A stretch of 49,586 bases of DNA, taken from Arenibacter sp. F20364. Its GTDB lineage: Bacteria > Bacteroidota > Bacteroidia > Flavobacteriales > Flavobacteriaceae. The stretch is from NCBI RefSeq assembly GCF_023015905.1, contig NZ_JALKBD010000033.1, positions 1 to 49,586 on the forward strand, given 5' to 3'. The translations under genes were made by a program, and so were the position numbers. Shown here piece by piece: positions 43,104-49,586 of this stretch. Position 1 is the stretch's first letter; every line of letters starts with the position of its first letter. The notes beneath the pieces were generated by a model. That model did no database searches. It was not told the DNA's origin and worked only from the letters and a program-made list of their open reading frames with translations.

Positions 43104-45371
43104 ATGGCATTCGATATTGATATGATTAAAAAGGTGTATGCCAACATGTCGGAGCGTGTTGATAAGGCACGTGAGATTGTTGGTAAACCTTTGACCCTTT
43201 CAGAGAAAATTTTGTATTCCCACCTATGGGATGGCACTCCTAATAAGGCATTTACAAGAGGTAAGGACTATGTTGATTTTGCACCAGATCGAATCGCTTG
43301 TCAAGATGCCACTGCGCAAATGGCTTTGTTGCAGTTTATGCAAGCAGGAAAACCAAAAGTAGCCGTACCTACGACAGTTCATTGCGATCACCTTATACAG
43401 GCAAAAAGTGGAGCTGTTGCGGATTTGAAAGTGGCCAATACGTCCAGTGCCGAAGTCTTTAATTTTTTGGAATCCGTTTCCAATAAGTACGGGATTGGTT
43501 TTTGGAAGCCAGGTGCCGGTATTATCCACCAAGTTGTTCTTGAAAACTATGCATTTCCTGGTGGAATGATGATAGGAACCGACTCCCATACGGTGAACGC
43601 CGGTGGACTGGGAATGGTTGCTATAGGTGTTGGTGGTGCGGATGCCGTGGATGTTATGGCAGGAATGGCTTGGGAACTGAAGTTTCCAAAATTAATTGGA
43701 GTAAAATTAACAGGTAATATCTCTGGCTGGACATCTGCCAAGGACGTTATTTTAAAAGTAGCCGGTATCCTAACTGTAAAAGGTGGAACAGGTGCTATAA
43801 TAGAGTATTTTGGTGAAGGTGCTAAAAATCTATCCTGTACAGGTAAAGGAACCATATGTAACATGGGTGCCGAAGTTGGGGCAACCACTTCTACCTTCGG
43901 ATACGATGCGTCAATGGAAAGGTATTTAAGGGCTACGGATAGAAACGATGTTGCGGATGCTGCAAATTCAGTCAAGGATTATTTGACTGCCGATCCCGAG
44001 GTATATGCCAATCCGGAAAAGTATTTTGATGAATTGATCGAGATAGATTTAGATACGCTTAGGCCTCATCTTAATGGCCCGTTTACCCCAGATTTAGCTA
44101 CTCCGGTAGGACAGTTGGGAGAAAAAGCGAAGGCTAACGGATGGCCTATGAAAGTGGATTGGGGACTTATAGGGTCCTGTACCAACTCCTCTTATGAGGA
44201 TCTGACCAGGGCTGCCTCCATAGCTCAACAGGCCGTTGATAAAAAGGTAAAACCAAAATCCGATTTTGGTATCAACCCAGGGTCTGAGCAAATCAGATTT
44301 ACAGCGGAACGCGATGGTCTGTTACAGATATTCGAAAATTTGGGAGCAACGGTATTTACCAATGCCTGTGGTCCTTGTATAGGACAATGGGATCGTAGTG
44401 ATCTAAAAGGTGAAGAGAAGAATACTATAGTGCATTCCTTTAACCGTAACTTTTCCAAGAGGGCGGATGGAAATCCAAATACCCACGCTTTTGTAGGTTC
44501 GCCCGAGATGGTGGCGGCTATAGCTATTTCTGGTAGATTGGATTTTGATCCTATGAACGACACCTTGATCAATGAAGACGGACAAGAAGTAAAATTGGAC
44601 GAGCCGATGGGAATTGAATTGCCTCCTAAGGGATTTGAAGTGGAGGATGCAGGTTACTTGGCGCCAATGGAAGATGGTTCCGGGGTTCAAGTAAAGGTAG
44701 ATCCCAAATCGGAGCGGTTGCAATTGTTGGAGCCATTTACTCCTATAAAACCAGAGAATCTTCAAGGAGCTAAATTGTTGATCAAGGCATTTGGTAAATG
44801 TACTACGGATCATATTTCCATGGCGGGTCCTTGGTTGCGTTTCAGAGGTCATTTGGACAATATTGCCAACAATACGCTAATTGGAGCAGTCAACGCCTTC
44901 AATAAAAAAACAAATTTTGTAAAGAATCAACTTACAGGAGAATATGTAGGTGTTCCTGATGCACAAAGGGCATATAAGGCAGCTGGTATAAAAACAGTGG
45001 TTGTGGGAGACCATAACTATGGTGAAGGATCCTCACGGGAGCATGCAGCTATGCAGCCAAGACACTTGGGCGTAGCTGTCGTCATCGTGAAGTCTTTTGC
45101 ACGTATCCATGAAACGAACCTTAAGAAACAGGGTATGTTGGGTCTTACCTTCGCGAACGAAAGTGATTATGACTTGATTCAGGAAGATGACACCTTCAAC
45201 TTTGTAGATATAAAGGATTTTGCTCCTGAAAAGCAAATTACTTTGGAATTGGTGCATAAAGATGGTAGCAAGGATACTATTAAATTGAACCATACCTATA
45301 ACCAATCACAGATAGAATGGTTTAATGAAGGCTCCGCACTTAACGTTATAAAGAAGGAGAACGCGGCCTAA
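43104..45371 (+). CDS. Aconitate hydratase, mitochondrial-type
   Basis: This 755-residue [4Fe-4S] enzyme interconverts citrate and isocitrate in the TCA cycle. Cluster ligands are Cys359 ([11 protein letters not shown]), Cys422 and Cys425 ([11 protein letters not shown]), at nearly the same numbers as in the animal mitochondrial enzyme. The first half has [26 protein letters not shown]; the C-terminal swivel domain begins near 560 and holds [15 protein letters not shown]. The length and motif layout fit the eukaryote-like single-polypeptide form common in Bacteroidota rather than E. coli AcnB. It is a stand-alone unit with a promoter and a terminator. Confidence 0.96.
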   Translation: MAFDIDMIKKVYANMSERVDKAREIVGKPLTLSEKILYSHLWDGTPNKAFTRGKDYVDFAPDRIACQDATAQMALLQFMQAGKPKVAVPTTVHCDHLIQAKSGAVADLKVANTSSAEVFNFLESVSNKYGIGFWKPGAGIIHQVVLENYAFPGGMMIGTDSHTVNAGGLGMVAIGVGGADAVDVMAGMAWELKFPKLIGVKLTGNISGWTSAKDVILKVAGILTVKGGTGAIIEYFGEGAKNLSCTGKGTICNMGAEVGATTSTFGYDASMERYLRATDRNDVADAANSVKDYLTADPEVYANPEKYFDELIEIDLDTLRPHLNGPFTPDLATPVGQLGEKAKANGWPMKVDWGLIGSCTNSSYEDLTRAASIAQQAVDKKVKPKSDFGINPGSEQIRFTAERDGLLQIFENLGATVFTNACGPCIGQWDRSDLKGEEKNTIVHSFNRNFSKRADGNPNTHAFVGSPEMVAAIAISGRLDFDPMNDTLINEDGQEVKLDEPMGIELPPKGFEVEDAGYLAPMEDGSGVQVKVDPKSERLQLLEPFTPIKPENLQGAKLLIKAFGKCTTDHISMAGPWLRFRGHLDNIANNTLIGAVNAFNKKTNFVKNQLTGEYVGVPDAQRAYKAAGIKTVVVGDHNYGEGSSREHAAMQPRHLGVAVVIVKSFARIHETNLKKQGMLGLTFANESDYDLIQEDDTFNFVDIKDFAPEKQITLELVHKDGSKDTIKLNHTYNQSQIEWFNEGSALNVIKKENAA

Positions 45372-45394
45372 TTTAGAGCTGTAAATACTTTATA

Positions 45395-45424
45395 AAAACT
45401 CCTGATATTCATCAGGAGTTTTTT
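45395..45424 (+). terminator. Intrinsic terminator of the aconitase gene
   Basis: Perfect 12-base stem AAAACTCCTGAT/ATCAGGAGTTTT (45395-45406, 45411-45422) with loop ATTC and a T run. Confidence 0.93.
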
Positions 45425-45431
45425 AGTTTTG
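45424..45431 (+). promoter_or_regulatory. Promoter -7 box for the TlpA-like pair
   Basis: TAGTTTTG matches TAnnTTTG right at the end of the aconitase terminator, 17 bases before ATG 45449. No clear -33 TTG. Confidence 0.45.
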
Positions 45432-45448
45432 ACAAAAGGATAAATTAA

Positions 45449-46009
45449 ATGAAAATTCGCAAAAAAACTGTTTTGAACATTGCTATAATGGCTTTAATTC
45501 TATCTTTTTTTGTAACGCCTCTGGGCGATTATAGCAAGGTGCTGCTGAATAAATGGTTCTCATTTTCCCCGGAAGTAACCAAGGAGATCAATAGGGGACA
45601 GATTAAGGATTACGATTGGAAACTTAAAGATGGCAATTGGAATTTTTTCAATTTTGAAAAGTCCAAAGGCCGTGTTGTCTTTATCAATTTTTGGAGGTCT
45701 TGGAATATCCCTAGTGAGGCTGAAGTTGAAAGTATCCAAAAATTGTATAACGATTACAAGGACAAGATAGATTTTTATATCATTACCAATGAAGAAAGGG
45801 AACCTGTGGAGAAATTTATGGCCGACCATGGTTTTACCTTCCCGGTTACCTATTCCATTGTAGGGGATCCCATGCCCGTAGACGGTTCCAAACCACCGCG
45901 GTCCTATTTGTTGGATAAGGATGGAAGGATTGTAATTAGTAAGGAAGGTGTGGCAGATTGGGATAATGATAAGGTAAAGGCCATTTTGGACGAACTTATT
46001 AGCAAATAG
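45449..46009 (+). CDS. TlpA-like thioredoxin-fold protein lacking the CXXC cysteines
   Basis: The 186-residue protein has an N-terminal membrane helix at residues 8-25 and a periplasmic thioredoxin-like domain from about 55. It aligns without gaps around the active site with the next gene (INFWRSWNIPSEAE against VNFWATWCPPCVAE). Asn86 and Ser89 stand where the catalytic cysteines Cys86 and Cys89 of its neighbour are, so it cannot do thiol-disulfide exchange by the usual route. The cis-Pro region (PPRSYLLDKDGRIV) is kept and the frame is intact, so the protein is probably folded. It is seven bases from its active paralogue, which it may regulate or pair with. Confidence 0.88.
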   Translation: MKIRKKTVLNIAIMALILSFFVTPLGDYSKVLLNKWFSFSPEVTKEINRGQIKDYDWKLKDGNWNFFNFEKSKGRVVFINFWRSWNIPSEAEVESIQKLYNDYKDKIDFYIITNEEREPVEKFMADHGFTFPVTYSIVGDPMPVDGSKPPRSYLLDKDGRIVISKEGVADWDNDKVKAILDELISK

Positions 46010-46016
46010 ATACGAT

Positions 46017-46577
46017 ATGGTGCCTCCAAAAAAATGGATTGTTAACGGTGTATTTGTTCTTGCAGTTCTGATACTATTGTTTACTCCGATAGGTTTTAAA
46101 GTTAAGGTTTTTGCCAGTAAATTGTTGTCCACTAGTGCTGCTATGGTAAAGGAGGGGATGCAGGTTCCTTTGGATTCATATCAATGGAAATTGACCGATA
46201 TGGAAAATAGAGCATTCGATTTTGAAGCTCAAAGGGGAAACGTAATTCTTGTGAACTTTTGGGCCACATGGTGCCCTCCATGTGTAGCGGAAATGCCAAG
46301 CATGCAGGAACTTTATAATGATTATGGCGATAAAGTTACGTTTATGTTTGTAACTTCTGACGACCATCAAAAAGTAATGGGCTTTTTAAAGAGAAAGAAT
46401 TTGGATTTACCGGTGTACTATCCTGCTTCCCAGACTCCTAGTACACTTGAATCCAAACTTCTTCCAACTACATACATTATTGACAGGGACGGTAAAATTG
46501 TAGTGGCGGAGACCGGGGCAGCAGATTGGAACAGTAGCAAAACGAGAAACCTAATAGATGGCTTGTTGAGCAAGTAG
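46017..46577 (+). CDS. TlpA-family thiol-disulfide oxidoreductase
   Basis: The 186-residue protein has a membrane anchor at residues 8-24 and a periplasmic thioredoxin-like domain. The active site is WCPPC (Cys86, Cys89), followed by the cis-Pro segment LPTTYIIDRDGKIVV. TlpA/ResA-type proteins reduce disulfides in exported proteins, for example during cytochrome c maturation. It is the second gene of a tandem pair of equal-length paralogues and ends 18 bases before the convergent crtZ stop. Confidence 0.92.
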   Translation: MVPPKKWIVNGVFVLAVLILLFTPIGFKVKVFASKLLSTSAAMVKEGMQVPLDSYQWKLTDMENRAFDFEAQRGNVILVNFWATWCPPCVAEMPSMQELYNDYGDKVTFMFVTSDDHQKVMGFLKRKNLDLPVYYPASQTPSTLESKLLPTTYIIDRDGKIVVAETGAADWNSSKTRNLIDGLLSK

Positions 46578-46595
46578 TGATTGGAAGGCCCAGTA

Positions 46596-47054
46596 TTATT
46601 TTTCTTTTGCTTTGAAATATTTAAAGGGGACGATTAACATTCCAAAACATTCCCCATCCTTTTTCCCTAAATGCTTATGATGCATTTTGTGTGCTCTCCT
46701 TACCCCTTTTGCATACCAATTATTCGCATTTCTGAATATTTTGAACCTTTGGTGTATAAAAATGTCATGAACAAGGAAATAAGCCGCTCCGTAAGCCAAA
46801 ATGCCAAAACCTAATGGCCATCCATACCAAAAATTGGTTTGGGAACCCAGCCAAAAGAAAGTAATGCTAACGGCGGCGTAGAACAAAAAAAATGCATCGT
46901 TTCTTTCAAACCATGAATCGTGGTCCTTTTTATGGTGATCCTTGTGCAGTGACCACAAGAAACCATGCATAATATATTTATGGGTAAACCAGGCCATAAA
47001 TTCCATAAAGGAAAAAGTAGCTAAGAAAATTAAAACCCAAATCGACATTTTCAT
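46596..47054 (-). CDS. crtZ: Beta-carotene hydroxylase (CrtZ-type, fatty acid hydroxylase superfamily)
   Basis: The 152-residue membrane di-iron enzyme has the four His clusters of the family: HKYIMH (His25, His30), HKDHH (His37-His41), HDIFIH and HKMHHKH. Three to four hydrophobic stretches are visible. It would hydroxylate carotene rings to form zeaxanthin. The start is ATG 47054, with ATG 47048 possible. It begins one base after the crtB stop codon, so it is the third gene of a tight crtI-crtB-crtZ operon. No lycopene cyclase follows; the next gene is the convergent tlpA pair. Confidence 0.9.
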   Translation of the reverse strand: MKMSIWVLIFLATFSFMEFMAWFTHKYIMHGFLWSLHKDHHKKDHDSWFERNDAFFLFYAAVSITFFWLGSQTNFWYGWPLGFGILAYGAAYFLVHDIFIHQRFKIFRNANNWYAKGVRRAHKMHHKHLGKKDGECFGMLIVPFKYFKAKEK

Positions 47055-47055
47055 T

Positions 47056-47895
47056 TTAAACCAATTTTAATTTATAGTTAATATACGATTTTACCAATAA
47101 CCTAAATTTTTGTGGATCGGAAACCCGTATTCTAGTACTCATGATCTTCGACGAAGGTGTGTCCTGCAATTTTTTCAATAACTTAAAATAATATTTATAT
47201 GCCGTGTAAACTCCAAACTTAGCTTCACGTGGTAGATGGATTATTCCAGAATATCCCAATTTAAAATCGGCTTTTATTTCCTCCACGATTTTGTTTTTGT
47301 CTTCTTCGGTCAGGTTGTTGAGATTGGTATTTGGAAAATAAGTTCTGTTCAATTCTTCAAAATCCGTTTTTAAATCCCTTAAAAAATTTACCTTTTGAAA
47401 GGCAGACCCCAACGCCATAGCGGAAGGTTTCAGCTTTTCGTAGGATTCTTGATCTCCTTTAACAAAGACTTTTAGGCACATTAAGCCAACAACATCGGCG
47501 GAGCCATAGATATATTCTTTATATTGACTATCTGTAAGATGAATCCTTTTTTCTAAATCCATTCGCATACTCTTCATAAATGAAGTGACTAGGTGAAGCG
47601 GGATGCCATATTTATAAAACGTGTGTTGAAACGAATTTAGAATGGGATTAAGGCTTATTTTTTGATCTAGGGCATCCTTCAAATCCTTCTCAAATTTATT
47701 CAATAAATACGATTTATCATAATCGTGAAAGCTGTCCACAATTTCATCGGCAAAGCGGACAAATCCATATATATTGTATATATCCCGTCTAATGGATGGT
47801 GCCAACATTTTGGTGGCCAAAGAAAAGGAGGTACTGTAATGTTCGGTGACGATCCTACTGCATTCTAGGGAAACAGCATCAAAAATTGACTTCAT
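47056..47895 (-). CDS. crtB: Phytoene synthase
   Basis: The 279-residue enzyme condenses two geranylgeranyl diphosphates to phytoene, the first carotenoid step. The two Asp-rich metal-binding motifs are present: RFADEIVDSFHD (residues about 47-58; DExxD) and NFLRDLKTDFEELNRTYFP (about 169-187). YSTSFSLATKML near residue 20 is the expected substrate-site start. It lies two bases after the crtI stop and one base before the crtZ start. Confidence 0.95.
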   Translation of the reverse strand: MKSIFDAVSLECSRIVTEHYSTSFSLATKMLAPSIRRDIYNIYGFVRFADEIVDSFHDYDKSYLLNKFEKDLKDALDQKISLNPILNSFQHTFYKYGIPLHLVTSFMKSMRMDLEKRIHLTDSQYKEYIYGSADVVGLMCLKVFVKGDQESYEKLKPSAMALGSAFQKVNFLRDLKTDFEELNRTYFPNTNLNNLTEEDKNKIVEEIKADFKLGYSGIIHLPREAKFGVYTAYKYYFKLLKKLQDTPSSKIMSTRIRVSDPQKFRLLVKSYINYKLKLV

Positions 47896-47897
47896 AA

Positions 47898-49361
47898 CTA
47901 AGTTTTTTGATGTTTAACAATAAGTTCTGAGACTAATTTTCCGGAAATTAGGGCTGGTGGCACACCTGGGCCCGGAACGGTAAGCTGGCCTGTAAAAAAC
48001 AGATTATCCACTTTTTTACTGTGTAATTTTGGCCTAAGAAAGGCTGTCTGCAAAAGGGTATTTGCCATGCCATAGGCATTTCCCTTGTAAGAATTGTATT
48101 GGTCAATAAAATCATTTACACAGAAGTCTTCTTTAAAAAGGATGCTATTTTCTACTTTTTGTCCGGTAAGTTTTTGAAACCTGTTTAAAATAATATCAAA
48201 ATACTTGTTTCGAAGTTGTTGGTTGTCTTCCAAATCCGGTGCAATGGGAATTAAAAAAAAGCCTGTTTCGCAACCTTCCGGTGCCATACCGGAATCAGTA
48301 ATCGACGGAAAGTTGGCATAGAAGAGGGGAGCATCGGGCCATTTGGGGTCATCGTAAATCTCTTTGGCGTGTTGCTCAAAGCTGGTATCGAAAAATAGGT
48401 TATGGTGGGATACGTTTTGTAGTTTTTTATCAAACCCCACATAAAATAATAAGGACGAGGGGGCAAAGGTCTTTTTGGTCCAATATGCCTCGGAATATTG
48501 GCGAAATTTCGGGTCCAACAATGTTTCTGAATGGTGATAATCGGCGCCACTTAGGACAACATCTGTTTTAATGGTATTTCCATTAACTTTAATACCTGTG
48601 GCCTGGCCCTCGGCTACTTCAATCTTTGTTACCGCCTGATCCGTGTAAATTTTGACTCCCAATTCCAAGGCCAAAAGCTCCATGGCCCTAATCACTTGGT
48701 ACATTCCGCCTTTGGGGTGCCAAGTGCCCAGTCCGAAATCGGCAAAATTCATAAAGCTGTAAAAGGAGGGAGTTTTGTTGGGTTTGGCTCCTAAGAAAAG
48801 TACAGGAAATTCTAGGGTAGAAATCAGTTTTGGGTTTTTAAAGCGCTTACGGACCTCATCACTTATAGATTTAAAGAACTGGTCCAGACGCACAATGGTA
48901 TCTTTGCTTACCAATTCAAAAGGGGAAAGGCCCGGGCGGAGTACTATCTTGTGAATGGCAATTTCATAATTGTCCTGTGCTTTTTTGATGAATTTGCGCA
49001 AAGGTTCTGCACTGCCTTTTTCTATCCGTTCAAATTCCTCACAAATTTTCTCCATGCTATCCCCAATGGTAATAGTATCGTCGGAAAAGAAAATTTTATA
49101 GGCAGGATCCAACTTGTCCAATTGATAGTAGTCTGATGTTTTTTTTTCAAAATCATTGAAAAAACTCTGAAATATATCTGGCATCCAGTACCAACTTGGC
49201 CCCATATCAAAAGTAAAACCATCCCGGACAAATTGCCTTGCTCGGCCCCCAACAGTCTTGTTTTTCTCGTAAATAGACACATCGTATCCCTGTTTTGCCA
49301 AATAGCAGGAAGCAGAAAGGGATGCAAACCCAGATCCGATGATAATAACTCTTTTGTCCAT
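47898..49361 (-). CDS. crtI: Phytoene desaturase
   Basis: The 487-residue FAD-dependent enzyme of the CrtI family has the nucleotide-binding N-terminus GSGFASLSASCYLAKQG...YEKN and GGRARQF. The C-terminal signature FFTGQLTVPGPGVPPALISGKLV binds FAD and the substrate. It would introduce four double bonds into phytoene to give lycopene. It is the first gene of the operon transcribed leftwards. The upstream 196 bases separate it from a possible divergent gene and hold a palindrome. Confidence 0.95.
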   Translation of the reverse strand: MDKRVIIIGSGFASLSASCYLAKQGYDVSIYEKNKTVGGRARQFVRDGFTFDMGPSWYWMPDIFQSFFNDFEKKTSDYYQLDKLDPAYKIFFSDDTITIGDSMEKICEEFERIEKGSAEPLRKFIKKAQDNYEIAIHKIVLRPGLSPFELVSKDTIVRLDQFFKSISDEVRKRFKNPKLISTLEFPVLFLGAKPNKTPSFYSFMNFADFGLGTWHPKGGMYQVIRAMELLALELGVKIYTDQAVTKIEVAEGQATGIKVNGNTIKTDVVLSGADYHHSETLLDPKFRQYSEAYWTKKTFAPSSLLFYVGFDKKLQNVSHHNLFFDTSFEQHAKEIYDDPKWPDAPLFYANFPSITDSGMAPEGCETGFFLIPIAPDLEDNQQLRNKYFDIILNRFQKLTGQKVENSILFKEDFCVNDFIDQYNSYKGNAYGMANTLLQTAFLRPKLHSKKVDNLFFTGQLTVPGPGVPPALISGKLVSELIVKHQKT

Positions 49362-49444
49362 AGGTATTTATATATAATTTATGGCACGTCAATTTCACCA
49401 AATGCCCGTTTATGAAAATAAGGCTTATTTTCTAGATATGTAAG

Positions 49445-49461
49445 TCAATTTTTCAAATTGA
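49445..49461. promoter_or_regulatory. 17-base palindrome upstream of crtI
   Basis: TCAATTT-TTC-AAATTGA (49445-49461) is a perfect 7-base inverted repeat. It lies about 84 bases upstream of the crtI start, in the region shared with a possible divergent gene. Candidate regulator site only. Confidence 0.35.
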
Positions 49462-49557
49462 TCACTTATTCAATTGCTTTGCCGTCTGTTATGGGATCAA
49501 GAACAAAACTTGGGTCTGAAGTGAATAATTTATTTCTTTGCACTTTAAATTTAAGGG

Positions 49558-49586
49558 ATGGACAAAGGAACCGATTTATCGTTATT
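49558..49586 (+). CDS. Possible 5' end of a divergent gene (clipped by window)
   Basis: An ATG at 49558 opens a frame to the end of the window (MDKGTDLSL). A -7-like TTTCTTTG (49533-49540) followed by CAC lies 17 bases before it. Too short to identify. Confidence 0.35.

Noticed and set aside
44403..44852. 149-codon antisense ORF inside the aconitase gene
   Set aside because: It is fully covered by conserved aconitase sequence on the other strand; no promoter or family match.
45560..46132. 190-codon antisense ORF across the TlpA-like pair
   Set aside because: It is a shadow of two clear thioredoxin-fold genes and ends in their junction.
1..49586. Mobile elements, prophage, tRNA or rRNA genes
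   Set aside because: No transposase, integrase, phage structural gene, tRNA cloverleaf or rRNA segment was recognised anywhere in the window.

Overview
The window looks like a chromosomal segment of a marine, carotenoid-pigmented member of the Flavobacteriaceae (Bacteroidota). The evidence is a type IX secretion (T9SS) locus with a gliding-motility-type C-terminal domain and a PorP/SprF protein, promoters of the TAnnTTTG type, AT-rich DNA, the rpmB-rpmG-DUF4295-ftsY block typical of Bacteroidota, and a crtI-crtB-crtZ cluster. I cannot fix the genus; the Arenibacter/Maribacter/Zobellia neighbourhood is a guess. I see no rRNA, tRNA, CRISPR array, prophage or insertion sequence. Almost all DNA is ordinary chromosomal coding sequence.

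Layout. 1-4072: surface/secretion cassette with a 5'-clipped collagen-like protein, a secreted Ig-like/TSP3-repeat protein with a T9SS sorting domain, and PorP/SprF. 4340-6658: idi, a PTPS/QueD-family enzyme, manA and a small conserved protein. 6711-13310 (mostly minus): DUF4369 lipoprotein, DUF819 membrane protein, Cof-type phosphatase, a small ribbon-helix-helix protein that is easily missed (9703-9867), an SPFH protein with an unusual dyad array upstream, and a class A penicillin-binding protein. 13472-19438: S1/P1 nuclease, araC-alkB overlap operon, an exported protein, a MOSC protein, an ECF sigma factor with a membrane partner, and a DoxX-like protein. 19512-25627: htpG, fabH-like gene, an 820-base gene-free stretch, recR and a 2-oxoacid dehydrogenase E2. 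25783-31970: outer-membrane protein, exonuclease, FAH-family enzyme, orphan Hpt protein, cinA, rpmB, rpmG, DUF4295 and ftsY. 31967-39496: alpha/beta hydrolase, a serine hydrolase broken by one in-frame stop, rimO, a Tat-exported TIM-barrel protein, an EamA transporter, an SRPBCC protein, a second serine hydrolase and a small conserved protein. 39614-42900: two SurA-like chaperones and MoxR. 43104-46577: aconitase and a tandem TlpA-like pair. 46596-49361: crtZ, crtB and crtI.

Functional links. The first three genes probably make and export a surface fibre or adhesin. The two SurA-like proteins would escort outer-membrane proteins such as PorP/SprF. Idi makes the isoprenoid precursors used by the carotenoid genes at the other end of the window, although no lycopene cyclase is present. 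Perfect-stem hairpins separate most convergent or terminal units, at 6679, 14518, 16854, 19459, 22719, 25671, 30939 and 45395.

Most unusual points: the tandem TlpA pair in which one copy has lost both active-site cysteines; a serine hydrolase interrupted by a single TAA with an intact downstream frame; the GATAT/ATATC dyad array at the SPFH operon; and the TGTCA-type repeats with a sigma-54-like GG-N10-GA element before htpG. I found no clear, wholly new defence or mobile system.
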